64,000 nucleotides of DNA from Colias croceus (Eukaryota; Arthropoda; Insecta; Lepidoptera; Pieridae), in the NCBI RefSeq assembly GCF_905220415.1, contig NC_059550.1, positions 2,420,501-2,484,500 of the forward strand, given 5' to 3'. The notes below the pieces were generated by a model. That model saw only the letters and a list, made by a program, of their open reading frames with translations. It had not been told where the DNA came from and did not search any database. Positions 1 through 11,700 of this stretch are shown here, in pieces. The translations under genes and the position numbers were made by a program. Positions within the stretch are counted from its first letter, which is position 1. Each line of letters starts with the position of its first letter.

Positions 1-1661
1 TAAAGAAGCAGCAGCTCTAGTATGGGGATTAAAGAAATTTTTTTCAATATTGTTACGGCAGGAAGATATTACTCATTGTAGATAATCAACCATTAGCTAG
101 AATTTTACACCCAGAGAAAGTTACACCAGCTACAACAGCCATACGACTAGTACACTATGCAAACTTTTTAGCAGGATTTGACTATGAGATACGATTAAGG
201 AAGACTACAGAACATGCGAATGCCGACTATTTTTCAAGAATACAATATACAGATACAACTGATAGGAATGAGACAATGACAGACGATGAAGCGTTTTACC
301 TAAATCAAATTGCAGAAATGCCAGTTTCATTAAAGGAAATAAGAGAAGCTACAGCCACTGACCGTGAGTTACAAAAATTATACATAGAGATACAGTCAGG
401 AAGAGAAGATACAGGAAGACTATACGAATATTCGTTACAAAACAATTGCATATTTTATGGCATAAGAATTGTAATACCTAAAAAATTACAACCTCAAATA
501 TTAAAAGAACTACATACAGCTCACACCGGTATTGTGAAGATGAAGGCGTTAGCCAGAAGCTACGTCTGGTGGAAGAATATAGACATGGATATAGAGAACA
601 TGGTAAAGCAATGTAAAACATGCTGTTTAATGAAGAACAACCCTACTAAAGTACCTATACACATCTGGGAATATCCGAAAGAACCATGGAGTAGAATTCA
701 TATTGATTACGCAGGACCATTCATGAATCAATATTTTCTTATTGTGGTAGATGCCTACACAAAATGGTTAGAGGTAATACCTACTACTTCTATCACAGCT
801 ACAGCTACTATTAATATTTTAAAGAAAATCTATACTACGTTTGGCTTACCAGTTACCCAAGTATCTGATAATGGAAGACAATTTAGATCAGAGGAAATGT
901 TAAGATTTTTAAAGGAAAATGGAATTCAAGCAAAGTTTACAGCACCATTTCACCCATCTACAAATGGTCAAGCAGAAAGATATGTACAAACGGTTAAAAA
1001 TAAACTTAAAGCAATGATGAACGAAGAAGGATCTGTACAATATAAGTTACAAAGATTTTTAATGATGTATAGAAAAACACCTAATAGCTCTACAGGGCAG
1101 AGTCCAGGAGAAATGATGTTTAAAAGAATATATAGAACAAGAATAGATTTAGTGAAAAGAAAACAAGAAGTTAGAGATTGCAACAATGAAGAATTAAAGG
1201 TAAACAAAGAGTTTAAACCAGGGGATAGAGTACAAATAAGGATGTATGATAGTAACAAATGGAAATTTGGAAGAATATTAGAGAGAAAAGGAAAATTACA
1301 TTACGAGGTGGAAGTAGATGGAAAGATACATCACAGACATATTGATCAGATAATAAAGACATCTTGTTTGAGTGAGAACTTTAATACACCAGATACTTAC
1401 CGACCAACGTACCTGCAAGAGAATTCACCTACACCAGCTTCACCTGAAAAAGAATGCATACAACCTAGCCCTACAGTAATATTACATACAAGTCCTACTC
1501 GAAGAAGATCATCTACACAGCCAGTAGAAAGTCCAGGAAATTACCAACCAGAAAACCTTGTACCAGAAACAATTCCAGATACACATGAACCTACACCGTC
1601 CAGAATTGAAATCCGTCGTAGTACTAGGATGAGAAGACCTCCAAACAGATTGAACCTTTGA
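1..1661 (+). pseudogene. Ty3/gypsy pol 3' part: RNase H end plus integrase, cut by window edge
   Basis: This is the 3' part of a retrotransposon polyprotein. From about base 50 to the TGA at 1659-1661 one frame is open; the first ATG gives 461 residues from 276. Bases 5-47 encode the preceding RNase H stretch in another frame, and a run of seven T (41-47) marks a 1-base shift, so this copy is probably broken there. After the RNase H tail comes an integrase zinc-binding region with an LHTAH start and a CKTC end. The DDE core is complete: Asp in HIDYAG (residue 144), Asp in VSDNG (198) and Glu in GQAERY (234), giving the diagnostic D-35-E spacing. The C-terminus is rich in Pro, Ser and Thr. The stop lies 18 bases before the LTR. 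The integrase frame is intact, so decay is limited. The family type (Ty3/gypsy, K02A2.6-like in common annotations) is recognised from the motifs. Confidence 0.88.
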
Positions 1662-1679
1662 ATTTATAACGAGGGAGAG

Positions 1680-1904
1680 TGTTGGCACCATAAATTGGAT
1701 ATTGATAATCTGTGGTACACACAGCGTCATCTGGCAACACTATATTTCGGGAAGACATCTTTGATTTTACATTGGTCTTATACACGGCATTCTATACAAT
1801 CCTTTTCTGTTAATTACTATTTACAATTGTTACATGAAATAAAATATACATTGAGATTAATTGCTTTCTATTATACAACCCGACATACATAACAAAAACT
1901 AACA
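1680..1904 (+). repeat. 3' LTR of the first gypsy element
   Basis: The sequence after the pol stop is a purine-rich tract (cgagggaga, 1670-1678), then TGTTGG at 1680. A fitting end is ACTAACA at 1904, which gives a 225-bp LTR with TGTT...AACA ends. AATAAA-like signals lie near 1840. The second LTR is outside the window, so the boundaries rest only on the terminal dinucleotides and the polypurine tract. Confidence 0.6.
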
Positions 1905-4090
1905 TATTGGCATAGTTCGAGGACAACGACTATGAACTTGGGACAAATTTCAATAAAAAACTTCAGCCTTCGTAGCACCAAATTTTAGTTATAGTTAAAG
2001 TTAATGTTAAATTTAAAAATAACTGACTGTAACTTTTACAGTTGCACCAGCGTATTTTTTAGTATAGTTAAAGTTATCTTAGTCTCAAATCAAATGACAT
2101 TTCATTTTGTATTTTCTCTCATATTTTTTTTTATCATTTCATTAGCTTCTGACATTTATTTAGCGTTAACAACAGCATTAACCGGTACACAAGTGGTTAC
2201 AGTAAGTGTTAAAATTATGATGTCCTTCTTTGTCATTGCTAAACAACGTAACATGGTGCTATCCAGCCTTAGAAAACCAAGGACATACATTTCGATCGAG
2301 TCAGTTTTCTTTTTAATTGTGAGAAAAGAATGCTATATTAACTTAGAAGTTAATGAATGTGCTTTGTTTATATTCAATGCTTTATGAAGCCCATTGTGAA
2401 TAGAGAATAGTGAAGGTTTGTAGGACGCCATTTAATGGAGCTAATTACGTTCTAAATATTCATTCTTGTAGGTAAAAACTCATAAAAGAAATGTTTATTT
2501 TTCCAATAAATGTATTCTTGTTCATTTTTTTTCAATATTGTATTAAAAATATCGAATTAAATCCATTGTAAATTGTCAATATAAAATAGGCCATTGACTA
2601 CGAAGAGAATAGGTACCTATATCAGTTCTTTTTTCAGATGAAGTTTATATTTAATCAATAAAAATAAATATAGCATTTCCCTATTATTTATACGCCATTC
2701 CGATATCGATAAAAAGTATTTATAAAGCTAAATTTACAATAATATTTAATTCATACTTCTTTATTTCCAATCGATAAATAATTTTCTCTACCAAGTTCAA
2801 AGTCCCAGTGTTCATGTCAAAGTAAGCCGCAGCATAAGTCGCAAAGGCTGTTCGTTCGGAAACCAATTTACAATAAATGTTGTGTTGTATTAATTTAAAC
2901 CCGTCGCTAATAAACGTGACTCGGATACAATGTGGTTTGTTACCTGATACTTTATTGTTTGTGTCGTTGTTTCTAACTATGAGATTTAATTTCTGAAATA
3001 GGATTTAAAACGAATGAAGACTTGATATAGACAAATATTTTTTAGGCGAAAGTAACAATTTTCTGTCTGTATATTTGTTCCTAAAACTATTTAGCTGAAT
3101 GGAAATTTATGCACTATCTGTCCCACACAGTTTCATTCGCGGAGATTTAATAAACACATACCTACTTACATCAATACCTACATACATCCATCCTCAAAAA
3201 CTTTCGCATTTATAATATTGGTAGGAAGTAGGATTGTTAGAGATACGACAGAAAAGAAGAGTAAGTCGATAAGAGAGATAATTTGAAACTACTAGTTGAA
3301 TTTAGTCAACATCTAGTACCTATATTATATGGAAAAACTTTAACTTTTCATTTCAGTACCTATAAACCATTCATTGCTAAACAATATGGAGAAACAATAA
3401 CAATAAACGCGAACAATCGAAACTTCTAGAAGTTGCGAAGTAAATTCGCGCGCTACATACATAGACTTTTTTGTTATTCTTTTTGCACCATTTATCACGA
3501 TCCAGTATCATGCTATGAGCAGCGATGAGTTATTATCCCGTAATACAGTTAAACGTTTATGTTGTTCACTCACGCACATCCAACATGAAGACGTTAAAAT
3601 ATTATTTATGATTTGTTTTGTGAGGGAAATATTAAGTAACTCTTTCAAGGGTTTAGTGTTTAGTGCTGAAGTTGAGGGTGCTCAAATAGATTGGAGAGAT
3701 TACATACTACATTTATCTATAAGTAGAGATAATATTATAGACATTTTTATTTTATAATTTAAACTTTATGTTGTTGCATTTTATAGTTTAGTTTTTTTTA
3801 AAGAAATTCACTTGTTGTATATTTCGATTTCTATTATAAAAACTACGATTACTAAAAACTACTAACTTACTACTGGTTTCGTTATCTTCAGGTTATTTTA
3901 TTCAGTAATTATTATTAATTACAATATTAATTTAATTATAATATATCGATTTCATAGCATTAAATTAAAGCGTTGCATTCTAATAATTACAACTCTCTTA
4001 TCGTATACGTAAATTATATTCCTCTAATGTTACTGAATAGCTCAATATCATTAATAAAAGAGTTAAGATGTAATTGCATAGCATAAAGTT
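1905..4090. other. AT-rich non-coding DNA with repeat scraps
   Basis: No gene is supported here. Bases 1905-1930 resemble a primer-binding leader (see findings). A 'tatagttaaagtta' motif occurs twice (about 1989 and 2065) near a 'gttgcacc' end, as in decayed MITEs. A tail of the common short repeat family (actttcgcatttataatattgg) lies at about 3200-3221. The short open frames at 2004-2387 and 3515-3757 show no recognisable protein features. Confidence 0.5.
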
Positions 4091-4099
4091 GCAACATAA

Positions 4100-4274
4100 T
4101 AAAAAATAGGTTAGTTTGGAGCTCTCGGTTCGCGAGTCCGATTCGCACTCTTGCATAAATACCCACGGTCTCCGGGGAAGAGGCCGTGGGTTATGTCGGA
4201 TTCCTACCGACCAAAACCCCACTGTGTTCCGTCAAGCCGCATCAGCGACAGGGCCACGGGTATGTGTAGAATTC
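4100..4274 (-). repeat. LINE-like interspersed repeat, copy 1
   Basis: A moderately GC-rich block with a 'ggccgtgggttatgtcggat' core. A second copy in the opposite orientation lies at 54412-54560, which proves it is interspersed. The stretch ggttcgcgagtccgattcgc resembles the 3' end of lepidopteran RTE-type LINEs (recognition from memory, moderate). It directly abuts the foldback at 4275. Confidence 0.55.
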
Positions 4275-4889
4275 ATCCCACCAAAAACATAAATGTAAAA
4301 ATTGGAGCCGAGTTCAATCGTTGACTTAATTTGCCAAAAAAAGAAATGAGATCTAAATGTGTGCCAAGTTCTGCAGACAGTCCAGAAATTTATTTACAAA
4401 GATGTATTAAGTTCTTAGGTTGACTGAAAACTCAATTGTTTTATTTTCCCTTAGAGAACAATGTTTATTCCAAAATATAACTTTTTTTATTTGAATAATA
4501 TAATTATTTTCACAAAGCAAACAACTAATGACCTATTGAACCCCATAATTTGATGAGGCTAGTTTTTAGAACCTCACAAAATATAAACAGTATGTAAAAC
4601 TAGCCTCATCAAATTATGGGGTTCAATAGGTCATTAGTTGTTTGCTTTGTGAAAATAATTATATTATTATTCAAATTAAAAAGTTATATTTTGGAATAAA
4701 CATTGTTCTCTAAGGGAAAATAAAACAATTGAGTTTTCAGTCAACCTAAGAACTTAATACATCTTTGTAAATAAATTTCTGGACTGTCTGCAGAACTTGG
4801 CACACATTTAGATCTCATTTCTTTTTTTGGCAAATTAAGTCAACGATTGAACTCGGCTCCAATTTTTACATTTATGTTTTTGGTGGGAT
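4275..4889. repeat. Large foldback element, arms 292 and 294 bp
   Basis: The left arm is 4275-4566 and the right arm 4596-4889, with a 29-base loop at 4567-4595. Compared base by base, the arms are complementary except for small indels in one A/T stretch (about 4485-4500 against 4663-4680). No open frame of note lies inside. It could be a foldback or MITE-type element, or an inverted duplication of part of the neighbouring repeat. A transcript across it would form a long dsRNA. Confidence 0.9.
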
Positions 4890-7147
4890 ATCATTACTTT
4901 TTGTACAGAAAATTACGATTTTTTTTCTTGCGGTTTCTCTGTATGGTTTGTTTAGTATTATTTTCTTTATTTTCTTATATGTTATGAATGTCAGCGGACA
5001 TTGCCCCGTCATTATCTGCAATTTTTTAAACTCGTTTTCTGTTTAAAAGATTACATGATTTTCTAAACATCCAGCGTGAATTTGTACACACACTATTACC
5101 AAGATGCAAAGATCGTTGTAGAAGAATCGTCGCCTTACTCCATGACGTTACGGTATTGCCATGACGCGATCTTGAAATTTTACTCTAAACGCGCCTAAAG
5201 ATGTTTCACTCATAATATTAATATTACGCAAATTAAATCATTTCGACCTTCGACGAAGCCTTCTTCCATTACACCATTTATGGTAATTATTTTTGCATGC
5301 TTGTATTGGCTAAACATGTTTGTGCTTTATTAATATAATTGTATCACCAGTGAATACCATGTTTAAAGCAAAATAAAGATTTTATTTATTTATTTATTTA
5401 TTTACACTGAAATTAAAACTAAACTAAACACTCATAAATAAAGAATAAATAAATTTGAATATTATGTAAAATTATATATTATTTTTAACTGTATGAGCAA
5501 TAAAGGCAATATTTTTATTACAATTTTCTTTTATTTTACGTTTAATAACAGTTTTGAATAAAGAAATCATGCAATCGAAGTAATCCGCCCTAGCGAGACT
5601 AGCGCGAGTGAGTGTGATGTCAGAGGCGCTTCGAATCTACAGATGTTTCGTCCTAAAATATGTAAACTTCAATAATCTATATCTCAGTCATTTATTGATG
5701 GATTTCAAATTTTTTTTCGGCCACTGATTAGTTTTGATCTATTTTTTAAGACTAGTAAGGTGAATATACTATTTTCTTTTTTTTTAAACTTTTCCATTTT
5801 TCCATACAAACAAAATTTATGTAATTGAAAAAAAAATTAAATACAAATAAATTCAGTATTTTCTGATTTTTTCCTTTGTACACTCACTATTACCTAGTTG
5901 ATTACAAAATTTGAACTTTCTAGGTCATCTGGAAGTGGGTTAGGTTTTGTATATGTCTATAAGTCAGTCAGTCTTAAAAATTGCGATTTTTGGATATTAA
6001 TATCTACGCAACTGTTTAATCTGTATTTATGAAATTTAAGGTTCTTGTTTATCTTGAGGTCCTCTTGATATGTACCAAATTTGGTTTATATAACTTAAAT
6101 AGTTTTCGAGTTATAAGGGGGTGAAAAGTGGCTCGAAATGGTTCGTGTAAATATACACACGGCTGCTGCTCGCCAGTTCTCTTCGCTTGAACTCGGCTTG
6201 ACACGCTGCCGCGTGTCTAGATCCGTGACCCATTCGCACTTGGCCTGTTTTATTTTAATATTCCTTTCTTACTTCAATACGACAAATAAAACAAAATTTT
6301 ATTAAAACTTTATTACAACGATAAATTTAAATCAAATAAAGGTTAATCATAGAGCATTAAACATACATTAAATATCGAGATTAACGTTACACACATTGAA
6401 TAAAGCAATTTATTTCCCACTAACACAATATTTATTTAACAAAACATCAGACGAATAGTAACAATAGTGAAAACAAAAAAATAACCGTCGAAGTTATCTC
6501 GAAATCGTTTCAACAATGCAGCAAGCAATTTTAAAAAGTTTTTCGAAACAAATTACAACGTTTGAGTGACTCTGAAAGGCATACTAACAAAAATAACGCA
6601 ATTAATCCGGGGGTATCCCATTATTATTATAAGTTACCGGGACGCATGGGCGTCACAAAGGAGTCTTCCAAATGAATGGCTGTTATAGTGTATAGTCTAA
6701 GTAAATTTTAAATTTTAAAATAATGCGGGTATTTAGGGTCCGGTTTGTAGAGATAGAAACTATAATAATACTAGTGGTCCGCCCCGGCTTCGCCCGTGGT
6801 ACCTACATGTTTAAACTATCCTATCTCTCAAGTTGGATCGAACTGCACATGGTGTGTGAATTTTATTATAATCCTTTAAGTGGTTTAGGAGTCCATTGAG
6901 GACAAACATTGTGACACGAGATTTATATATATTAAGATAATTTTTTAGAACTGAACTGTAACACATTCTTTAAGAATTATTTAGACCTTGTTTTTTTTAT
7001 AAATTAAAACAAATTGGCATTCATATTAACTTAGCAAATATACATTTGATATTCTCAAAAATATACAAAAACAACGCGTTAATTTATTGCATCCTAACGT
7101 GCATAATCATATTTTTGCAACAAAGCCCGCGTATTTAACCTCATACC
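4890..7147. other. Non-coding DNA with decayed repeats
   Basis: Nothing protein-coding is supported. Recognisable pieces are a repeat core at 5101-5175 that recurs inverted at 63444-63510 (catggcaataccg and ggagtaaggcgacga); a LINE-like tail with (TTTA)n at 5378-5402; a block at 6150-6250 ending in cattcgcacttggcc that resembles RTE-type 3' ends; and a short-repeat copy at 6772-6925 starting ccgccccggcttcgcccgtg. Confidence 0.5.
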
Positions 7148-7155
7148 TATATAGA

Positions 7156-7542
7156 AGTAAATGAAGTTCTCATGTGAGACTTCCTTTAAAATTGGCTGTC
7201 AATTGTCATTACTTACTCTGTGGGTGTTTGTACACTATGGTTTGACATTACTCTATAATTAAAAAGATCACTAATTGAATTGCTGCGTCACGTGCGACTA
7301 AGAAATAAGGAGGTTATACCAATTGAATTAAAATTGTAAAACAATAGCTTTAAATGTTGTTTCTCTCTTTCAGGTGAGTTTATTTTTAAGATTAAAGTCT
7401 TAGAAGTGTAATTTTAAACTATAATATGTAACTGTAATATTGATGTAATAAAAAATTCTCTCTTTCAGAGCAACACGCTTCTATTGTTTTTCTTTTCATC
7501 ATCAGGTAGTCATTACCACCTAAATTAAATAAGAACATTATA
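7156..7542 (+). repeat. 5' LTR
   Basis: 387 bp. It matches the 3' LTR at every base except the first (A here, T there). AATAAA lies at 7447-7452, a candidate transcript start region near 7352, and a 13-base direct repeat ending in CAG at 7361-7373 and 7456-7468. The LTR ends CATTATA and not the usual CA. The end at 7542 is set by the limit of LTR identity and by the TAGA duplication. Confidence 0.93.
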
Positions 7543-7553
7543 AAACAACATTT
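7543..7553 (+). other. Candidate self-priming primer-binding site
   Basis: The sequence AAACAACATTT follows the 5' LTR with no gap. No tRNA-type TGG start is present. These 11 bases are the exact reverse complement of AAATGTTGTTT at 7352-7362 inside the LTR. That is the layout known for Tf1/sushi-type elements, where the RNA 5' end folds back to prime. The complementarity is seen directly; the function is inferred. Confidence 0.5.
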
Positions 7554-7579
7554 GTACAGCTAGTTTTCAATCATCAATA

Positions 7580-8707
7580 ATGGATAAATTAAAATTTGAA
7601 TTCATGGTCAAGGCCAGTGAAGATATTAAAACAAATATAATTTGTGTAACGAAAATAACGGATTTAGAGGGCAGAACCTTTGCCATCCCAGATAAATTAC
7701 AACCTGTTAGACTGCATGAGGCTATAGCACAGACCCAAATATTTCAAAAAGTGAAGGCTACATTACAAAGACGACATGAGAAACGACAAGTATGGGTATC
7801 CATGAAACCGGAGATGAAGATGGTTTATTGTGATGAAGATGGGAATAAACAATTTATGGGATATTTACTGGAGGAGCAAACAGAACCACCATCTGCTACA
7901 TCAGGAATTTCCGAAGAATCACTATCAAGGATCATTGAGGGCTTCGCTGAAATGAAAAAAGATAAACCAAAACCAGTTAACAGATTGGCAGAAAAATTTG
8001 TTATTGAAAAATTCAATAGCAAAATAACTAATGTGTCTCAGTGGATGAATACTTTTGAAGCGGAATGTGTACGAATGGAAATAGAAGATAGCAGAAAAAT
8101 TGAAATTTTTAGGTTATTTATAGAAGATTCTTGTTTAGACTGGTATAGTTCCATGGTTATAAAGCACACCATAAATTCAGAATGGGCAGTGTGGAAAATA
8201 AACTTTTGTGATACTTTTGCAGATAGGGGTTGGTCACCGATCAGGTATGCAATGTTATATAAATACAGGCAGGGCTCGTTACTGGAATATGCGTTAAAAA
8301 AAGAAAAACTACTGTTAGAAATAAATAAATCCATAGATAAAATCACTCTAATTGATCTGATTGCCACTGGATTACCTAGTTTTATTGCGGATAATATTGA
8401 TAGGAATAGTTTAAAAGAAATTAAAGACCTATTTAATAGTATAAGAAGATTAGAGCATAAGGTAAACATAAAATCATTTGATAAAAAGATAGGACCTCTG
8501 GAAAATAAACTAAAAGAGAAAAATGTAAAACCTATGATTAGTCCATGTAAAATTTGTGAAAAAGAGAATAAAGGCATACGTTACCACCCTGAATCCCAAT
8601 GTTGGTTCAAAATTAAAAATAATGACAGGCCAAAAAAAGATTATATAAGGAGCGTTAATAATTCAGAATTAGAGACCGAATTAAATGAAATTAACCCAAA
8701 AAACTGA
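7580..8707 (+). CDS. gag: gag structural polyprotein of the intact gypsy element
   Basis: 375 residues from the ATG at 7580, 37 bases after the end of the LTR, to TGA at 8705-8707. Gag forms the particle that packages element RNA in the cytoplasm. The central part (about residues 140-290) has the spacing and hydrophobic pattern of a retrotransposon capsid, including a TFADRGW segment. Near the C-terminus is a zinc-knuckle-like motif, CKIC then H after nine residues then C after four (about residues 329-346). The usual spacing is C-2-C-4-H-4-C, so the middle gap is long. The tail is Lys- and Asn-rich. The last two sense codons form a slippery site that leads into pol. There are no internal stops. 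Assignment as gag rests on position, length and the knuckle; the capsid call is by pattern. Confidence 0.88.
   Translation: MDKLKFEFMVKASEDIKTNIICVTKITDLEGRTFAIPDKLQPVRLHEAIAQTQIFQKVKATLQRRHEKRQVWVSMKPEMKMVYCDEDGNKQFMGYLLEEQTEPPSATSGISEESLSRIIEGFAEMKKDKPKPVNRLAEKFVIEKFNSKITNVSQWMNTFEAECVRMEIEDSRKIEIFRLFIEDSCLDWYSSMVIKHTINSEWAVWKINFCDTFADRGWSPIRYAMLYKYRQGSLLEYALKKEKLLLEINKSIDKITLIDLIATGLPSFIADNIDRNSLKEIKDLFNSIRRLEHKVNIKSFDKKIGPLENKLKEKNVKPMISPCKICEKENKGIRYHPESQCWFKIKNNDRPKKDYIRSVNNSELETELNEINPKN
8698..8707 (+). promoter_or_regulatory. -1 ribosomal frameshift site at the gag-pol junction
   Basis: In the gag frame the sequence reads A AAA AAC directly before the TGA stop. This heptamer (8698-8704) is a classic X XXY YYZ slippery site. 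Slipping back one base moves ribosomes into the pol frame, whose next codons run straight into the protease. Pol is in the -1 frame relative to gag, as required. Confidence 0.85.
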
Positions 8708-11700
8708 TTGTGCCGCCATTAATAAAAGTTAAATTACTAATTAATGACACTTTGGAAACATCAGGAATCTATGATTCAGGTTCTAATGTGTCCTTAATAA
8801 ATTCTAGATTATTATCTATAAAAAAAATACCTACTTATAATACAAATACAGGTTTAAAAACAATTAATGGCGTAAAAAAAACATTAGGAATGGTAAAATT
8901 AAAAATTAAAATTTTTGAAATTGAAAAATATGTCAACATTTTTGTTATAGACGAAGAAAACTTTGATTATAACTTCCTACTTGGACTAGACTGTATACAA
9001 AAATTTCACTTAACCCAAAATGAAAATTTAGATATCACCCAAAATAACCATTATAAAAAATACATAAAAGATAAAGAAAACCAATCTATAAACACAAAAA
9101 AATTTGCTGGATATTTGGGTAGTGACATAGGGAAAAATCAAGATAATACATTATATTATAAAGATAAAAAAGAAACTATTGATGAATATAAAATAAACTT
9201 TAATGAAAATATGCCAGTAGATAATTTTGATATTTCAGTAAATAATTTACAACATCAGGAAAAATCAGCTATTCATAATCTTATATCCAAATATAGTTCA
9301 ATTTTTGCTAGAGACAAATATGACGTAGGCACTGTAAAAGGTTATGAAGCTCATATAGATTTGATCATAGATAAATACTGTAGTAAGAGACCATATAGGT
9401 GCTCCATTGAAGATATGAAAGAAATAGAAATACAAATTTCAAAATTACTAGAAAATAATTTAATCGAGGAGTCTTACAGCCCTTTTGCTGCTCCCATAAC
9501 ACTAGCATTTAAAAAAGATGAAGGAAGAAAATCAAGGCTATGTATAGATTTTCGAGAATTAAATAAAATTATAGTTCCCCAATCACAACCATTTCCGTTA
9601 ATTGAGGAATTAATGATTAAAACAAGAAAATGTAAATATTTTTCAACGTTAGATGTAAACTCAGCGTTCTGGTCCATACCTCTTAAAATTGAAGATAGAC
9701 ATAAAACAGCATTTGTTACACAGGATGCTCACTTTCAGTGGACCTGTCTACCTTTTGGTTTAAAGACTTCACCGGCTATTTTTCAGAGAATATTGGGTAG
9801 CATTATAAGAAAACATAAACTGTCGGATTTTACTGTAAATTATATAGACGATATTTTAGTATTTTCAGAATCATTTAAAAAACACATTGAACACTTATCT
9901 TTATTATTAGAAGCAATCTTAAAAGAAGGTTTAAAATTAAAATTCACAAAATGCAACTTTGCACAGGACTCAGTAAAATATCTAGGGCACATAATAAAAA
10001 ACAATACCGTCACTCCACTAAAAGATAATTTGATAGCTATAAAAGAATTCCCAATTCCTAAAACACAAAAAAATGTTCGTCAATTTTTAGGAAAAATTAA
10101 TTTTTATGGAAAGTATGTACCAAATATTTCAATTATCCTTGATCCATTACATAATTTATTAAGAAAAGGAGAGAAATTCATTTGGTCGGATAAATGTCAA
10201 GAATCGTTTGAAACTATAAAAAAACTACTTTGCTCAAAACCTATTCTAGCCATCTTTGATCCAGACCTTCCAATACATGTGTATACAGACGCTAGCATTC
10301 AAGGCATTGGTGCGATTTTAAAACAAATTCAACCCAACGGTGAGGAAAAACCTTGTGCTTATTTTTCAAAAAAATTAAACGACTCTCAAAAAAAGAAGAA
10401 AGCCATATATCTTGAATGTTTGGCAATAAAAGAGGCGGTAAAATACTGGCAACACTGGCTTATAGGAAAAACATTCACGGTTTATACAGACCACAAACCA
10501 TTGGAAAATATGAATATAAAAAGTAGAACAGATGAAGAACTGGGGAGTCTAACATATTATTTGTCACAGTTTAATTTTAAAATAATTTATTCTCCAGGTA
10601 AATATAACATAGAGGCAGATACCTTTAGTAGAAATCCGGTATTGGAATCATATGATAATCAAGATTGCAGTTTAAAAGTAGTGAACTTTATTAAATTAAA
10701 AGACATAAAAGAGGACCAAGATAAAAATGAGGATATAAAACAAAATACAAATAAATTAATTTTCAAACATAATATATATTATAAAAAGATAGGAAAGAAT
10801 GAAAAGATTGTACTATCTGAGGAGTTAAGCAAAAAAATAATAAAACATGTACATTACTATTACTGTCACTTAGGAAGACAACAAATGGAAAATAAAATTA
10901 AGCCCTTTTATCAAGCGAAAAATTTATCAAATAATATAAAAAAATTTTGCGAAACTTGTGATGTATGCATAAAAAATAAATCTAGAGGAAATTACAAATT
11001 TGGACAGATGTCTCACTTAGGTCCGGCTACTTATCCGTTTGAAATTGTGTCTATTGACACCATAGGGGGATTTGGTGGTACTCGTTCAACCAAAACATAT
11101 TTGCATCTATTAGTGGATCACTTCACTCGTTACGCCTATATTCTGACATCAAAAACTCAGAATGCGGATGATTTCATAAAACTTGTCAAAAAAGTAACAC
11201 AAGATTATAAAATTGCCTTAATCCTATCAGACCAATATCCTGGCATAAACTCAAATGATTTCAAAAAATATTTAAAAGAAGAAAATATACCTATTGTTTT
11301 CACAGCAGTAAATGCGCCATTTTCAAACGGACTAAACGAGAGATTAAACCAAACGTTAGTTAATAAAATTAGATGTAAGATTAATGAAAAGAGAGATAAA
11401 ATTGCATGGACAACCATTGCTCATGAGTGCACCGACAAATATAACGAAACAGAACATAGTGTAACGGGGTTTTCCCCAAAATATTTATTAGAAGGTAAAA
11501 ATGTTGACATTCTACCAGAGGAACTGAAACAAAATATAACACAGAATCATCTAATTCGAGACCGCAAAATTGCCTTAAAAAATAGTATAAAATCGCACAA
11601 CTATAATAAACAAAAATTTGATAAAAATAGAAAACATTGTGAACTAAAAGTCGGAGATTCTGTATATGTAGAAAACGGAAATAGGCTAAATCGAAAAAAA

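Noticed and set aside
4100..4889. LINE insertion with 5' inversion by twin priming
   Set aside because: Twin priming inverts a part without copying it; here the two arms duplicate the same sequence.
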